The position numbers and the translations under genes are program-made. The notes under the pieces are model-generated. The model saw only the letters and a list, made by a program, of their open reading frames with translations, did not search any database and was not told where the DNA came from. A DNA stretch of 64,000 nt, from assembly GCA_020081605.1 (NCBI GenBank), contig JAHREC010000019.1, forward strand, positions 930,001 to 994,000, given 5' to 3'. This DNA comes from Albifimbria verrucaria. Taxonomy: Eukaryota; Ascomycota; Sordariomycetes; Hypocreales; Stachybotryaceae. Within the stretch, counting starts at the first letter, position 1; each line of letters opens with the position of its first letter. Positions 48,671 through 60,966 of this stretch are shown here, one piece after another.

Positions 48671-49687
48671 GATTGTCCCTTGTAAATAGGGGCTGGCCTG
48701 GGTATCGTCGTTGCAATTGCGGAGCGTATTTGGTGTCTGTCTGTACCAACTCTCAAAGTTTGTGTTTGCTGGAAGAAACTTGTAGCAAGTCAAGAAAACA
48801 AGGAATGCCCCCCTCGCTGCCTTCTGGCCACCACTCGAATAGATCACCACGGAACTGCACACAGATTTAAAAGATATTAGGGGCTACAAAAGAAGATCCA
48901 ATACAAGGTGTAAGAGAACAAAGAGCATACTGTACATGCTAATGATAGATGTAGTAATTGTGGAAGGTACCAATAACTACGTGGACTCGCACATCTATAA
49001 GGTAGGCATGCTATAGGGTAGGTTCAATTGCCTAGGCTTCACGACACGGCTTTTAATAATGCATTCCTTGGCTAGGAGGTTGCCGTTACATGCTCCATTT
49101 GTTTCTCCAAAGCAGGCATCGCACTTCTGCCCGTTATCGCAGCATTACTGTCCAAATAAACACACACGACATGAAGAGAACAGTGTATTTGTGTTGGTTT
49201 AGATTATTCTGTAAATCTGGGCAGAAAATGTATTATGAGGAGATTCATGTAAGCTGAATTATGACATTGAGCTTGAGTCGATACCTACACCTCTCTGTGA
49301 AAAAAAAAAAAAAAAAAAAAAAACAACGGCAGTTGGGCCTCAGATTATGCAAAGAAGCAATTGAAAAATGAGAGATCACAAGGCTTTGGGATTTGCAGTA
49401 AGTAAAGTTGATTGGATAGGCTTAATGGTGATTTCTCGTCTCAAACCCTTATACAGAATACTGGTAGGCTTGTCGCGGCTGGGGATCTGTGCCCCTGCAT
49501 GTGACCGCCAGCCTCATGTTTCCGTCGCAAACCAACCAACATACACTATTTATAGAACCATGGTTTGATTCTGCTTTAGGAACCCCCTTTTCCTGTTGAT
49601 TTAGGAGACTTGTTCGTCTCAAAGAAATTCGATTCATACAGTAGCACTTCTGGACTATTAGCATTTAAGACGGTACAGTCAGCAACC
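48671..49687. other. Divergent promoter region with A24 tract
   Basis: About 1 kb between the ADAL and dynamin starts, AT-rich, with no supported gene. A run of 24 A at 49300-49323 is the longest homopolymer in the window and may be miscounted. Confidence 0.55.
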
Positions 49688-52600
49688 ATGGCAGCAGTGC
49701 AGCTCGACTCCAAGGCAATTGACCAATTGAGTCATGACCATAAAGGCATCCTTGATGCCATTGATCGCTTGCGCGTCCTGGGAGTCGGCAAGCTCATCAA
49801 CCTCCCACAAATTATTGTTGTAGGAGACCAATCATCAGGCAAGAGCTCGGTTCTTGAAGCTATTTCTGGAGTCCGTTTCCCAAGTAAAGGTGGCCTATGC
49901 ACACGGTTCGCCACCGAACTTGTCTTGCGCCAGAAACATGTGGATGAGATTGTTGTTACAATACGTGCAGAGGGGGATGGAAAGTCTCGACATATATTCG
50001 ATGAGAAGAGATTCAACAAAGATCATTTGCCCGCACTTGTTGAACAGGCCCGGAGAGTCATGGGAGTGGACGACAAGTCTACCAGCTTCTCCGAAGAGGT
50101 TCTCCGTGTCGAGGTCTCTGGCCCAAAATTGTTGCCACTGACGCTTGTCGACTTGCCAGGGTTTTATCATACTGGAACGTCCGAGCAATCTTCAAAAGGG
50201 ATAGGGATTGTGGCGCGACTAGCGGAAAAGTATATGAAACAAAAAAACAGCATTATTCTGGCTATTGTATCTGCTAAAAATGAGATCAGCCAGCAGCAAG
50301 TTCTTGACGAAGTGCAAAAACATGATCCAGCCAGGGAACGCACAATGGGAATCATTACGAAGCCCGATACTCTAGATGTTGGTTCAAGCGAAGAAGAGAA
50401 ATATGTACAGCTTGCGAGTAATAAGGAGACGGCTCACATACTTAGGCTTGGCTGGCATGTTTTGCGAAACCGTAACAGCGAGGAAAATGGCGAAAGAAAT
50501 TCTGAGAAGGATAGGATTTTGGACGAAGAGCGGGATGATACAGAAGCCAAGTTTCTCCGATCAGGAGCCTGGGCCTCCCACCCGTCCAACAACAAAGGCA
50601 TCGATTCACTACGTCGAAAGCTTAGTGGAATCCTGTCAACTCATATCTACACCAACCTACCTTCTCTAGTCCACAATATTGAAAGTGGGCTGGAAAGCCG
50701 CCGAGAAGCTCTAAGGAGTCTTGGAGAGTCCCGGACAGAGCTTGTGGAGATGCGAGAATATTTGGACGACATTTTTAACAAATTCCGCAATATTACTATC
50801 GCTGCTGTGAAAGGCACCTATGATGGAAAATTCTTTGCCGATAAAGATCTCAGTAACATAACTGAAGGGGCAATCAACGATGACCCACGGAAATTACGAG
50901 CTGTTATTCGAAATCTGAATCGTGCTTTTGTGGCTGTTATATCGACCCAGGGTTCAAAGTTCCGCATCACCGATTATCCTAAGGCACAGGCTGATACCGA
51001 AGCATACACTATTCCTGGGTCTCTATCGAGATGGGTCGACCAATTTCAAGTAACCGAACCGCTTTCAATCTCTTGGTCCGACATGAAGTCCCGACTTGAT
51101 TTGTTGGCATCCAACAACCAAGGAACTCGATTTCCAGGATCACCAAACGATGGGCTGGCTTTAAAGCTTTTTAGAGAACAGTCGGAGCGTTGGAAATCTA
51201 TTGCCACAACATACATCCAGCTAGTAACCGATGCTGCAAAGGATTTTGTTGATTTGGCATTACATAATGTCGTTCCTGCTCAGGGAACACTAGAGAAGCA
51301 GTTCTTCAGGAGCGAATCGAGCCTTTCTTCGAGCTGAGGTCCAATGAACTAGACGCAAAATTGAGCGAGCTTCTGAAGCACTACGAAGAAGGTGACGCAG
51401 TGTGTTTGGATGACATATTCTTAGCTGATTTTACCCGACGGCAGAGGTCGCAAGGGTCTGATCACGCTTTGAGTCCTGCTGCCAAGTCAGAGTCAACATC
51501 CATTCCAAAAGCAACCTCCAGGCGTACTTCGAACAACGATGACACTATCAACACCAGTGCTAGTAAGACAGAAGAGAAAGCACTTGAATCAGGCCTAGAG
51601 GCTATAATTGATATGATGAACACATACTACTCGGTTCGATGCCTACGCATTTTATCAAATTGAATTTTGCTGACCGGAATAGATATGCTTAAGGACGTTC
51701 ATGGACAATGTTATTATCCTCGGAGTGGAAAACTGTCTCATGTCCAAATTGCCTATGATCCTAAACTCAAAAACCATCTATTCAATGAACGACGAGGTAT
51801 TGAGAAGGTTGGCAGGTGAAACTGCAGATATTACTCGAGAGCGTATCACTCTCAACCAAGAAATTGGTATCCTCACCACAGGGTTGCAAATATGCAAAAG
51901 CATCTACCTAGAAAGGGTCCTGGTGAGATTTATGCCCAGCTGACCGAAAATTGATTCGGATCTAACGCGATGATTATTAGTGACATCGACTAAAATCCCT
52001 GAAAGATATATGAAGCAACGCACTGAGCCGACTGGTCAGCCATCTACGGCGCCCCTGAAGGCGGACAGCCTTGGTAACAAGCCGCAATCTACACCGATTG
52101 ATTGGTCTAATTCAAAGAAACGCCTACCCACTGAAACGGAATCTATCAAGGCTGATCCCGAAACGGCCCCGATAGAGCCTCAAACTAGTCCTGGCGGCCG
52201 GACAGGGCTATTCGGTTCAACAGCATCAAAGCCCCAGTCTAATTCTGATGGTTCTGGTCAGTTCGGCTCAACATCATCAAAGCCCGCATCCAGCCCTGGT
52301 GGTTCTGGTTTGTTCGGTTCAACATCATCAAAGCCCGCATCCAGCCCTGGTGGTTCTGGTTTGTTCGGTTCAACATCATCAAAGCCCGCATCCAGCCCTG
52401 GTGGTTCTGGTTTGTTCGGTTCAACATCATCAAAGCCCGCATCCAGCCCTGGTGGTTCTGGTTTGTTCGGTTCAACAGCATCAAAGCCCCAGTCTAATTC
52501 TGATGGTTCTGGTCAGCTCGGCTCAACATTATCAAGCCCTCGTCCAGTCCTAGTGGTTCTGTTCTATTCGGGTCAGCACCATCAAAGCCTGCATCTAGTC

Positions 52601-52863
52601 CTGTTGGTTTTGGTCTATTCGGCTCAACACCATACCCCTCATCCAGTTCTGGGGGCTCTGGTCTATTCAGTTCAAACCCATCTTCAGCTTCCGCGGTTAC
52701 TAGTGAACCTTCATGGAACGCTGGCCAGACCATTGACTTGCCGACCTCAAATGTACAGACTGAAGCTAGCAAATCTGGATCCTCTTACGAGACCAGCCAA
52801 ACAACCACTAGTAAGGCTAATGGCCTCTTCACAAACTCCCCGGCCAAGTCGCAAGCTAAATAG
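49688..52863 (+). CDS. Dynamin-like GTPase with C-terminal FG-repeat tail
   Basis: From the ATG at 49688 the protein opens with a dynamin GTPase domain: G1 GDQSSGKSS (residues 46-54), G3 DLPGFYH, NEISQQQVLDE and G4 ITKPDTL. A stalk region with many helices and an effector (GED) segment, LRTFMDNVIILGVENCLMSK, follow. The intron at 51634-51682 joins TYYS to ICLRTF; a second at 51923-51980 (GTGAGA...ATTATTAG) leads into a Ser/Pro/Gly tail with FG repeats. Breaks lie near 51301 (restoring QERIEPFFELRSNEL), in GGG about 51915 (needed to enter the tail frame) and at AA 52534-52535. Close relatives are fungal Mx/dynamin GTPases that remodel membranes. The tail resembles FG nucleoporins, which hints at the nuclear envelope or pore. 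An alternative reading ends the protein just after exon 2. Confidence 0.9.
52208..52680 (+). repeat. 51-bp tandem repeats encoding 17-residue FG units
   Basis: About nine tandem units of 51 bases start at 52208, 52259, 52310, 52361, 52412, 52463 and onward. The unit encodes LFGSTSSKPASSPGGSG. Units 3-5 are identical or nearly so at the DNA level, while units 1 and 6 share a second variant (SKPQSNSDGSG). The downstream units are more diverged (LFGSAPSKPASSPVGFG, LFGSTPYPSSSSGGSG). The pattern implies recent expansion and homogenisation. Confidence 0.92.
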
Positions 52864-52921
52864 AATGAAAGCAGTGCACAGCCCTCTTCCTGAACCGGTA
52901 ACAGTAACCCCACATTGTATT

Positions 52922-53231
52922 GCAGGTCAACTGGGATCATTGCCATTTACCTCTAAATTTGATCAAGACCTAGGTAAGTGAGAATTATGACGTTGGATGC
53001 AGTGAATACAAATAAGCTAATTTGATGCAAGACTTCAATGAGCACCTGCTATCTTCAACAAGTGGTGTCTTTTGCGAGTTTGATGAGTCTCCATGGAACT
53101 CATCCAGGAAATCTAGGATATTACATATTGGTACGACTGATGCTTATAAACAGCTATCAACCGAGGAAGTGAGGCTTGGCTACGTCAGGTACATGGAGAA
53201 CAGTAGGAAGGCTTCAGAAAAGCCACAGTAG
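52922..53231 (+). CDS. Possible C-terminal exons of the dynamin/FG gene
   Basis: An open segment GQLGSLPFTSKFDQDL is followed by a well-formed intron (GTAAGT at 52975, acceptor TTGATGCAAG at about 53030). This leads to DFNEHLLSSTSGVF and HIGTTDAYKQLSTEEVRLGY, ending at 53231. The last block resembles the xY-x-x-x-S-x-EELR-x-x-D/G-Y motif seen in GLFG nucleoporins and in related tails. It may be spliced to the FG tail through an intron near 52890-52925, or be a remnant. The connection is inferred; I could not fix the splice pattern. Confidence 0.4.
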
Positions 53232-55880
53232 ATTAGTGAACAGAGAAACTGAGCTACAAGTTTTGTGAATATGCGTGCACGCATGGAATCCGCCTCAAAT
53301 ACGATGGGAATGCATTCCCGGACTTTACGTCCTATTAACCATAATACTGGTCAGAGCTTTGGTTTGTAGAGTGACTACATAATATGCATGCCTAGAACCG
53401 AACCGAAGGTAAGACACACATACAGCAATTCAGCCAAGGCGTCTCGGAAAGGCGGCAATATAAAATGTTTGTCTTGTGGGGCCAAGATGGTCACGTTTAC
53501 GGCTGCCTAACGTTAGGGGCTTCTTCGAAGATGGTGGAGTTGTTCTGGTGTAGTGGCTCGGATCCGCTTCGGGGCCGGCCGACGGCGGTGCGCTTGCTTG
53601 CATGAGCGTTGGCACCAATTCGGTGCTCGAACTGCAAGCCAGGGCCGTCAGCATCGGAAGACAGCTACCATGAAACATGGGCTGTGCAAAGGCGACTTGC
53701 ACCGAGTGCAGAGTCTTCAAAGAAAAAACCCCGAGATTGTTTGATGTTGGGTCTGGGTGCAAAACGCCTGCATGGCTACCTTACCTTTGTTCTGGGGCTT
53801 GGCAGCCAAGACTGGCCGTTTTCTTTGCTCATTGGGACGCCACGTTGTAAGGCTTGGAGTGCTCACAAAGGAGTCTTGTGCGTCTGGCGTCTCGTCTGTG
53901 GACGCAAACCATTGGGGGCTGTACGGCAGTCCGCATATGGTATGCATGGGCAGTACAGTCGCCCCGTTCTGGTGTCTTTCTAGGGTCTTGGCTTTACAGT
54001 AAGAGTCACAGCCACTGCGGATTTGTTGGTAACGAGGTCCACTATTTCAACACGAGCGAGTCGAGGCATGCCTGAATGTTTTTGTGTTTTTCTTGGTCGA
54101 GTAGACCGGATCGTTGCGGGAAGATAAACGAGACTCGTACAGCAGGTTGGCCGTCAATGGGCTGAGCGGGAGTGAGACCTGACATTGGTTGACCTTGTGG
54201 GTAATGAAAAGAGAGAGTCGGATACGTCAGCCCGGATCCAACGTCGACGGCGTAACGGAAGAGGCTTCTGTTGCTTGTTGCTCGTCTGCGTGCAATGCCT
54301 TGGCTGGGGATCGCAGCTGGTGCAGCACAGCACTGTAAGCCATGTCGTTGATCAGCGCCGAAGCAAGCGAGCACCGTCTCGTCTTCAAACAACGTGTGCA
54401 GAACCGATCGAAACAAGCCCGTCTGCCTGTGGGGCTTTCAGCACGGCGAACTGGTCCATGCAACCAAGGCCTGGCGAGATGGGCGGTGATTGGGTGGGCA
54501 GGGGGCAGGGCATCGTGTGATAGGAGAAGAGGGTGTGGTGTGGAGGGTGAGAGGAGGAAAAAGGACATGGGAGGGTCGACGATGATGTTATTGGCGACGT
54601 CACAGCCCCTCTGTCCGTTTTGGGGTCTCCTTGGCCCCCTGCTATGGTGCTTTTGGTGCCTTTGGTGCTGCACCGCGCTGTACCTGAGCGTCTGCCAAAC
54701 AAAGCAGAGAGCGCCGTGATCAGCCAACACAGACCCGAGGCAAGGGGTAAAAAAGAAAGAGGAGGATGAGAGGGTGAAATTGGGATTGGCGCGTCTTTCG
54801 TCATGGTCGTCACAAATTCACCGGGCCGACCAAGCCGTGGGATACTGTCATGTTGTCGACATGTTTGTTCATGTTCTCGCTGATTGTACTGTAGGGACTG
54901 TATGTTAGTCACTGCCCTACTGTACCATAGTACGGCACGAGACTGCTAAGGAATGCGTGTACCTGAGGAAATGTGAACTTTGACGGAGGGTTCGTGCCGT
55001 GACGTTAGTGTCGTTAGTGCCCGCAGCGCCATCAATCCACAGCTTCTAGGTGCATTAACCGGGCGCCTGGGAAGTACCTGATTCTGCAAACCACCAACAG
55101 AGGTACATCGGGCGCTAACGTGTGAACCACAGCGTCTACCGGTACCAACAAGAGCAACAACATGAACCACAGCCATGGCAGCCTAAACCTGTCTTTGTCT
55201 TCCCTTCTCATGAACCCTTCACCCTTCACAGGATCCTTGTTCACCCCCAGAACCCTTCTCTTTCATCATTGATTCACCCTCCCGTCCGCTCGGGTCGGGT
55301 CCTTTTACTGTATCTTCTTCCTCTCCTCTCTCTCCTCCACTCCCTGCCAAAACCGGTTCTTGTCTCACTCGCTTGTTCCTGGAGCCTTCTTGCGGCCCCA
55401 CGAACTTGTCCTCACACACCCAATCAAGCAATCCTTTCTCTCGGTTCTCACACGCCCCTCCACTTCTCTCTTTCACCCTCTATCTCTTCCGCCTGCAGGG
55501 ACGTCACTTGGGTCGAGCACGCAGTGCCCACGGGCTGAACTGCAGCCGCCCATTACACACACCCAAAGCCAGGCCCGTCATCGCTCTTCGCCTCGACTCG
55601 GCGCGACTTGACTCCCACCCCACCAGAACCGACTCCGTATAACTACATCCCATATGTAAGCGCTCTCCACTTCCCTGCCCTTCTGTAAATATCTTACACA
55701 CTCCTTGCCCGCTCACAGTCCTGCTCTCTGTCAACATTGTACTCATCTTCCAACAGCGAAAGCGACAAGCCGTCTCCAACAACGAACCATTTCGGGGCAG
55801 CTTTAGCATACGGTCCGCCCCAAACGCCCGTGGCCAACACTACCAATATACGGGGAGCGCATCCTCACAGCTCGCCAGCC
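53232..55880. other. Intergenic (about 2.6 kb) and probable leader of the next gene
   Basis: No supported gene. Frames of 100-175 codons on both strands around 54.0-54.9 kb overlap and lack motifs. From about 55.2 kb the plus strand becomes CT-rich, as expected of a promoter and leader. A possible 5' UTR intron runs from GTAAGC at about 55657 to TTCCAACAG at about 55757. Confidence 0.5.
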
Positions 55881-57999
55881 ATGAGCGGCGGCAACGGCAG
55901 CACCGTCGAGCTCATCGACGCCGTTGACGCATTTGCCAGAACTCTTTACATGCGCGCCAAGCAGTCCTCTGCTTCCTTCGCCGACGCCGCCCTCGCTGTT
56001 CGCCAGCTACATCTCGCCTTGCGACACCTGCGTGTCGAAGCCGCCGACGCTGACTCCTCCTCAACTCCCCGAAGCCTCCGTCTACGCCCGCCAGCTGCGA
56101 CCCTCGTTGAAGACTGCGACTTTGCCCTTCAGCAGCTCGAGACCATCCTAGACAAGTATGGCGATGGTAACGGCCCTAGCGGCGCTGAGGACCAGGGACC
56201 TGGGCCGGATCGCATAGCCGCTGTCCGTAACAGGTTGGCGAACGAGAAGGTCAACGTCGACATGTTCCTCGACACCGTGCAACTCCATAACCCCGCTACC
56301 AAGCCATCCGCCGTCGTCGATCCGGCCCCGCATCATCTTCGACTGGTCTCGAGGACATCAAGGATAAGCTGGATATCGTGGCGAAAAAGGTCTTTAGTCG
56401 TCGCGATAGCGGCTTTCAAGACGGCGAAAACGTGCTCTGGCAGGAATTCAAGACCGAACTCGAAAAGGAAGGCTTCTCTCCAGATGTTTTGCGCAAGCAC
56501 AAGGTTTGTCACTCCACACCCACGCTTGAATCAGAGGACGCATGCGTGTAACTGGATGCCTTATCGGGCTGATGCTGACGGTGCCACCCTGTGTTAGGAT
56601 GTCTTGCGTGCCTACATTCGCGAGATGGAAGCCATGTCTAGCCTTAACGGCGGCGCTCCACCTACGGTTCGCGGCCTGCTTGAATATGAGGCCAATGCGT
56701 CGCCTTCCAAGGAAATGTTTTCTGCCATCGATAACGAAAAGTGCCTGTTTAGCATGAAGGCCGAGCGACCCATGCCTGATCATGCGCCTGTCATGCCGCC
56801 GCGTCCCGTGGCCATGCAAGCACCCTATGAGCGCCAGTCAAACTCGTCTCAGGACTCGGGGACCGACACAAGCGATTCATTGGCTCTCATCTCTACTAGA
56901 GATTTGGTTGCCATGGACTCGCTCAATGCCGGCATGGCTGGCATGCACCTCCAGCCGCCCAACCCCAACTACAGCCACTCACCTGTTGTGGGCAGCCCCA
57001 AATATCTTGCGTCACACATGGATAGAAACCAACCTGTTCCAAGTGATGTGAGCCTTTCAAGCTCTCCAGCCTCCCACCCCTTGGCACATCCCCACGGACC
57101 ATGCCCCATCTACCGACATATGCTGGCGCCGGCCTCCCGCCGCCACCTTATGCTGCTCCCCACGATCAGTGCCCCGCCTAGCACCCGATCGCTACGGTAA
57201 TGAGATTCCCATGGACGCCCCATGGACGAGGATCAAGCGGTCTCTTGTCAGCATTGAGGTCCTAGACCGAGCTGGAGTGAGATACGAGGCCCGTCCAGAC
57301 TATGTCGCTGTCCTCGGCCGTCTTAGTCGTGAACAGATTGCCGACTATGCTCGCCAGAGCGCAGACTGCCGTGCTGCTAGGTCCCGCAGAGACGCCCAGG
57401 CAAGAGCTTCTGAAAAGTTCCGCCAGAGGGAGGACTCAAAAAGCAGCCGAGACGATGATGACGACGACAGCGTATTATGGGATGAAAGTGATTCCACGGA
57501 TGACGATGATGACAAGACGTCTGATAAGGGTACCAAGAGTTACCCATACATTGTGAACCCGCCCGAGAAAAAGAAAGACTCATCCGCAAGCACCGTGCCC
57601 CCAAAGCCTATTCTTAAGAAGAGGAGCGAGAACCATGTGCGGTTTGATCCTCAGCCTCACGAACTTGAAAGCAAAAGCCCTCGCTCCCTTAAGGACAGAG
57701 ATGACCGCGACAGACGCTCTCATCGCCACCGTGATCATCGTGATAGAGAAAGCTCTGGACGACATCGCGACGGCGAGAGGAGATCAGCTGATCGGGATCG
57801 TCGCAGCAGCGAGAGACACCGCGGCTACGATGACGAATGCTACCGTCGTGACCGCGACCACCGCGATCGCAGAAGTGACTACAAAGATGATCGAAACATT
57901 AGGAAGAAGGCCTGGGGCGAGACAATCGTTGCAGGCGGCATTGGTGGTGCAGCCGTTAGTCTGCTGAGCGTCTTGGCCGAAGCTGCTTCTTCTATTTAG
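55881..57999 (+). CDS. Conserved disordered fungal protein (DUF8035-like C-terminal part)
   Basis: About 680 residues. The N-terminal helical region (STVELIDAVDAFARTLYMRA, VEDCDFALQQLETILDKYGD) is followed by an intron at 56504-56597 joining LRKHK to DVLRAYIREMEAM. A Ser/Pro-rich middle precedes a conserved block near 57187-57370 (RYGNEIPMDAPWTRIKRSLV, DRAGVRYEARPDYVAVLGRL). An acidic run, an Arg/Asp/Ser-rich region and a terminal hydrophobic segment (ETIVAGGIGGAAVSLLSVLA) end it. Breaks lie at CCCC 56326-56329, about 57085-57105 and CCCC 57172-57175. Three further likely one-base losses at 56056-56057, 56067-56070 and 56101-56103 cancel out and leave a false 20-residue stretch. The function is unknown; the DUF8035 name is from memory of the central block and is tentative. 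Confidence 0.7.
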
Positions 58000-58817
58000 G
58001 CGACCGGCGCCTGTCATCTGGATCTCGGTATCTTGGATGCCCAACCAACGTTGATTGATCGTGGTGTAGCAGGGCTACATCGAACCTTCATTCTCACCAT
58101 TTACCATTCGTTTGAAGATATATTCCACCAGAGCAGCATCTTGCGCCATAAAATGTATCAAACAGCGCGCGTCACGTCTTCCAGTCTACTAAAAACAGAA
58201 TACCTGCCACCACTTGGCAATGATACACAAAACCCACCGGCAGCTATGCCTCTATCTCTTCTTTGTACAACATGTGTTTGAAAAGGTCTCGGGCAGATTA
58301 CAGGACACTACTGGGAAGAGCGTGTTGTACGTTATCTGGAGAATTGGCGGCTCAGGAACTTTGCCAGTACAGTGTAAGAGGTGGGAGAGGGCTGGAGACG
58401 ACTGGGAACGGAGAAATGCTTGAATGGGTGGATGGTTCTTTCTTTTGTATGTATGAGGTCTGATGTGTTAGATACCCCTGGAAATGGTCTAGTCAATGTC
58501 ATGATTTATGTTCGTTTTGTTCACGCACGTGGCATGCTGCTATGTGGGATTCATGTATGAGTGAAGGTAGTGAAAAACGATGTGCTGTGAGAAGTTACTA
58601 AGTCTGACATCTAACGTGTTGCCTTTACTGGCTTGGGTCCTTGTTCTCATTCTGTGATACTTTGGTTTCACTTGGTTTGGTCAACTCATAACTTATGAAC
58701 ATCACAACAAATCTCCAAAGGAACACGAATAATAAATAGTCTTATGCATGCTGATCATACGCATGTCTATCGTCTAGTATCTCACATGGACGTCTCATTA
58801 CATACTCAACACTTCTC
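58000..58817. other. Convergent 3' region
   Basis: About 800 bases between two converging stops. Short frames only; nothing else visible. Confidence 0.55.
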
Positions 58818-60966
58818 TTACGAAATCAACCGCTTCTCCAGCTTCCGCCACCACCTTTGGCCTTCCGGTGTCGTTCGTGAGCTAGGCGCCTGCCCTATCA
58901 GAGGGTCGTGTACGATTGGCGTCTTTTGTAGGTATAGCACCTTCATAGGCGCCACCAAGGGAAGATCGTGGCCCCTATAGCTTTCCTCCGACATCTCTTC
59001 CGGGACGGTGACACGGAAACCTGCAATACGCTGGGGTAAAGTCTCGCGCACCTCAATGCTGTGTCTAGACCGGCGCCGGGCATTGGGACGGGTGAGCTCG
59101 ACGAAACCCTGTGCGGTGCGGTAGCTTAGCACTTTGTCAAAGAATTCGTCGTCAAATTCGCGTAAGAGGTCCGGAATGAGGACCTGCATGACGGGACCCT
59201 CGCGGTAGGATCGGCTCTTTGAGGCGAACTTGAGCATATATTCGAACCAACTGGAGATAACGTGGCGGACATGGTCGCGGCGTGCTTCAAGGCATTGCCG
59301 GTCATGAACAGCTGTGGCGGCTGCAACAGGATATTGAGACGCGTGATCGTTGTGAACAATTTCCTCGAGAATGGCCGCCTCGTGCTGGTTGACAATATCA
59401 CGGTAATAAGGCAAGGCGAAATCCTGATGGCATCCAGCGCGGGGTGGATCTGGCGCTGAACAATAAGCGTCTTAATGATGCAGTCATAATCCTCGAACGT
59501 AGGTTGAACGTCGTACGGCTCCGAAGTCATGATATCCCAGATTTGACGGACCATGTCTGATGTGACAACGGCGTTAGTTGCGGAGTCTTGGATTTCGCGC
59601 ATGGACCGGAACGGCCGCGAAGAGCAGACGTAGGCCCAGTGCAATAGAGTGGACCAAGTGTGACTAGGGATGGGGATATCATAACGTCGAGACATGAAGA
59701 CCATCAGTTGCAGGCCGTGTCCAACAAGAGACATGGAGCCGAATGCCTCAACAATGGCATCGAGTATCCGGACAGTTGGTTTGATAGGCGAACCGGGCTC
59801 TATATCTCTCCCTCCGCTTATAAGGAAGAGACCGGGATCTTCTGGGTTTCTAGTTGTATCAATCTTGTAGAAATTGCGGAAAATCAACGTGTGTATGGCC
59901 TCCACTGACGAAGATCTGGAAAAGCCTATGATAGATACAGACAGAAGCTCCTCGTTCATCACATGACCGTAATAGTCGGCTCGGGACCAGTGTCGTATGA
60001 AGGATCTATAACCGTGCCGGCGGCGTAGCAAGCGGAGAACATCTCTGCCGGCACCCGTAGACTCGTCTGCATCAGTGGTGTCGGGAATGAGGCCCCATGG
60101 CCCAGATTTTAGCGCGTTGAGACTGAGTCGCATGCCATCAAGGCGTTGAAGCTTGTCAATAGGAAGCGGATTGTGATCGCGATACATGGCACGTGCTGTG
60201 ATAGCGACGCGAGTGCGGTCATACTGATAGTACAATGGCTCGGTCAAGAAGCGAGCCTTGAGAAACTCAGTCCAAGTCTTGACTGTGCGGAGACTCTGCT
60301 TGCCGTGGTCTGCCATTGCCGCCCAAAACTTTTTACAGCCATGACGTTCATAGCAGAACCCGCGCAGCGCATCATCACCTCATAATCGCCAGCCAGTAAG
60401 CCATAAGGTGATTGGGAACGGGCATCCAGAAGGATTTGCATCCCATCAAGTACCATATAGTGACGACGACGGATTCCATGCTCGTCAACCAACTCGGCGG
60501 CACCAGTCTCATAAGTTTCGTCACGTGTTATTCTTAGACCACCGGCGACATCACTCGTTGAAGTGATGGCAGGATCAAGATTGCGGATGATCTCGGAGAA
60601 GACTGGCCCAGAAAGTTGCTGAACCTGCTGCACAGCAGCGTCGTCTGCAGAACAGTGGCTCAGATGAGATGTCCATGCCTCAAATGAAGAATAGACCTCG
60701 GGTACATTTCTGCGCCGGATAGCACTGAGCAAGCGTAAGAGCTGCGGATGGTAGTCTGACGGAGTGAAAGCTTCCTGGAAGCGGGACTGAGCACCCAGAA
60801 GGCCTGGTGGACTGGCCGTGGGAGTAGTGAACCTGGAGGTTGTTGACGATGCGAATCGTCGTCGACCCACTGCGGGTCTAGTAGCTCTCAGTGGGTCGCG
60901 AAGCTCTATAATGGGTGGAGTGAGCCGATCAAGAGGCTTCGGCCAGAGAGGTCGCCGGAGAGCCAT
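58818..60966 (-). CDS. Mitochondrial expression factor, Aep2/ATP13-like helical-repeat protein
   Basis: About 716 residues. The start MALRRPLWPKPLDRLTPP and the Arg/Ser-rich, acid-poor first 50 residues (RATRPAVGRRRFASSTTSRF) look like a mitochondrial targeting peptide. The body is helical with PPR-like spacing: YEVMMRCAGSAMNVMAVK, HGKQSLRTVKTWTEFLKARF, LYYQYDRTRVAITARAM and YDCIIKTLIVQRQIHPALDA. It is placed with the Ascomycota ATP13/Aep2 family, needed for expression of a mitochondrial ATP synthase subunit mRNA, on general resemblance only. Breaks lie at TTTTT 60330-60334 (a sixth T restores KKFWAAMADHGK) and AAA 59419-59421 (restores FALPYYRDIV). A generic mitochondrial PPR protein is the main alternative. 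Confidence 0.6.

Noticed and set aside
52239..52553. Regular open frames on both strands across the FG repeats
   Set aside because: They are shadow frames created by the 51-bp periodicity; only the LFGS frame is continuous with the upstream gene and matches a known sequence type.
54385..54912. 175-codon minus-strand frame and overlapping frames near 54 kb
   Set aside because: Mutually overlapping, low-complexity, Ser/Pro-rich, no domain.
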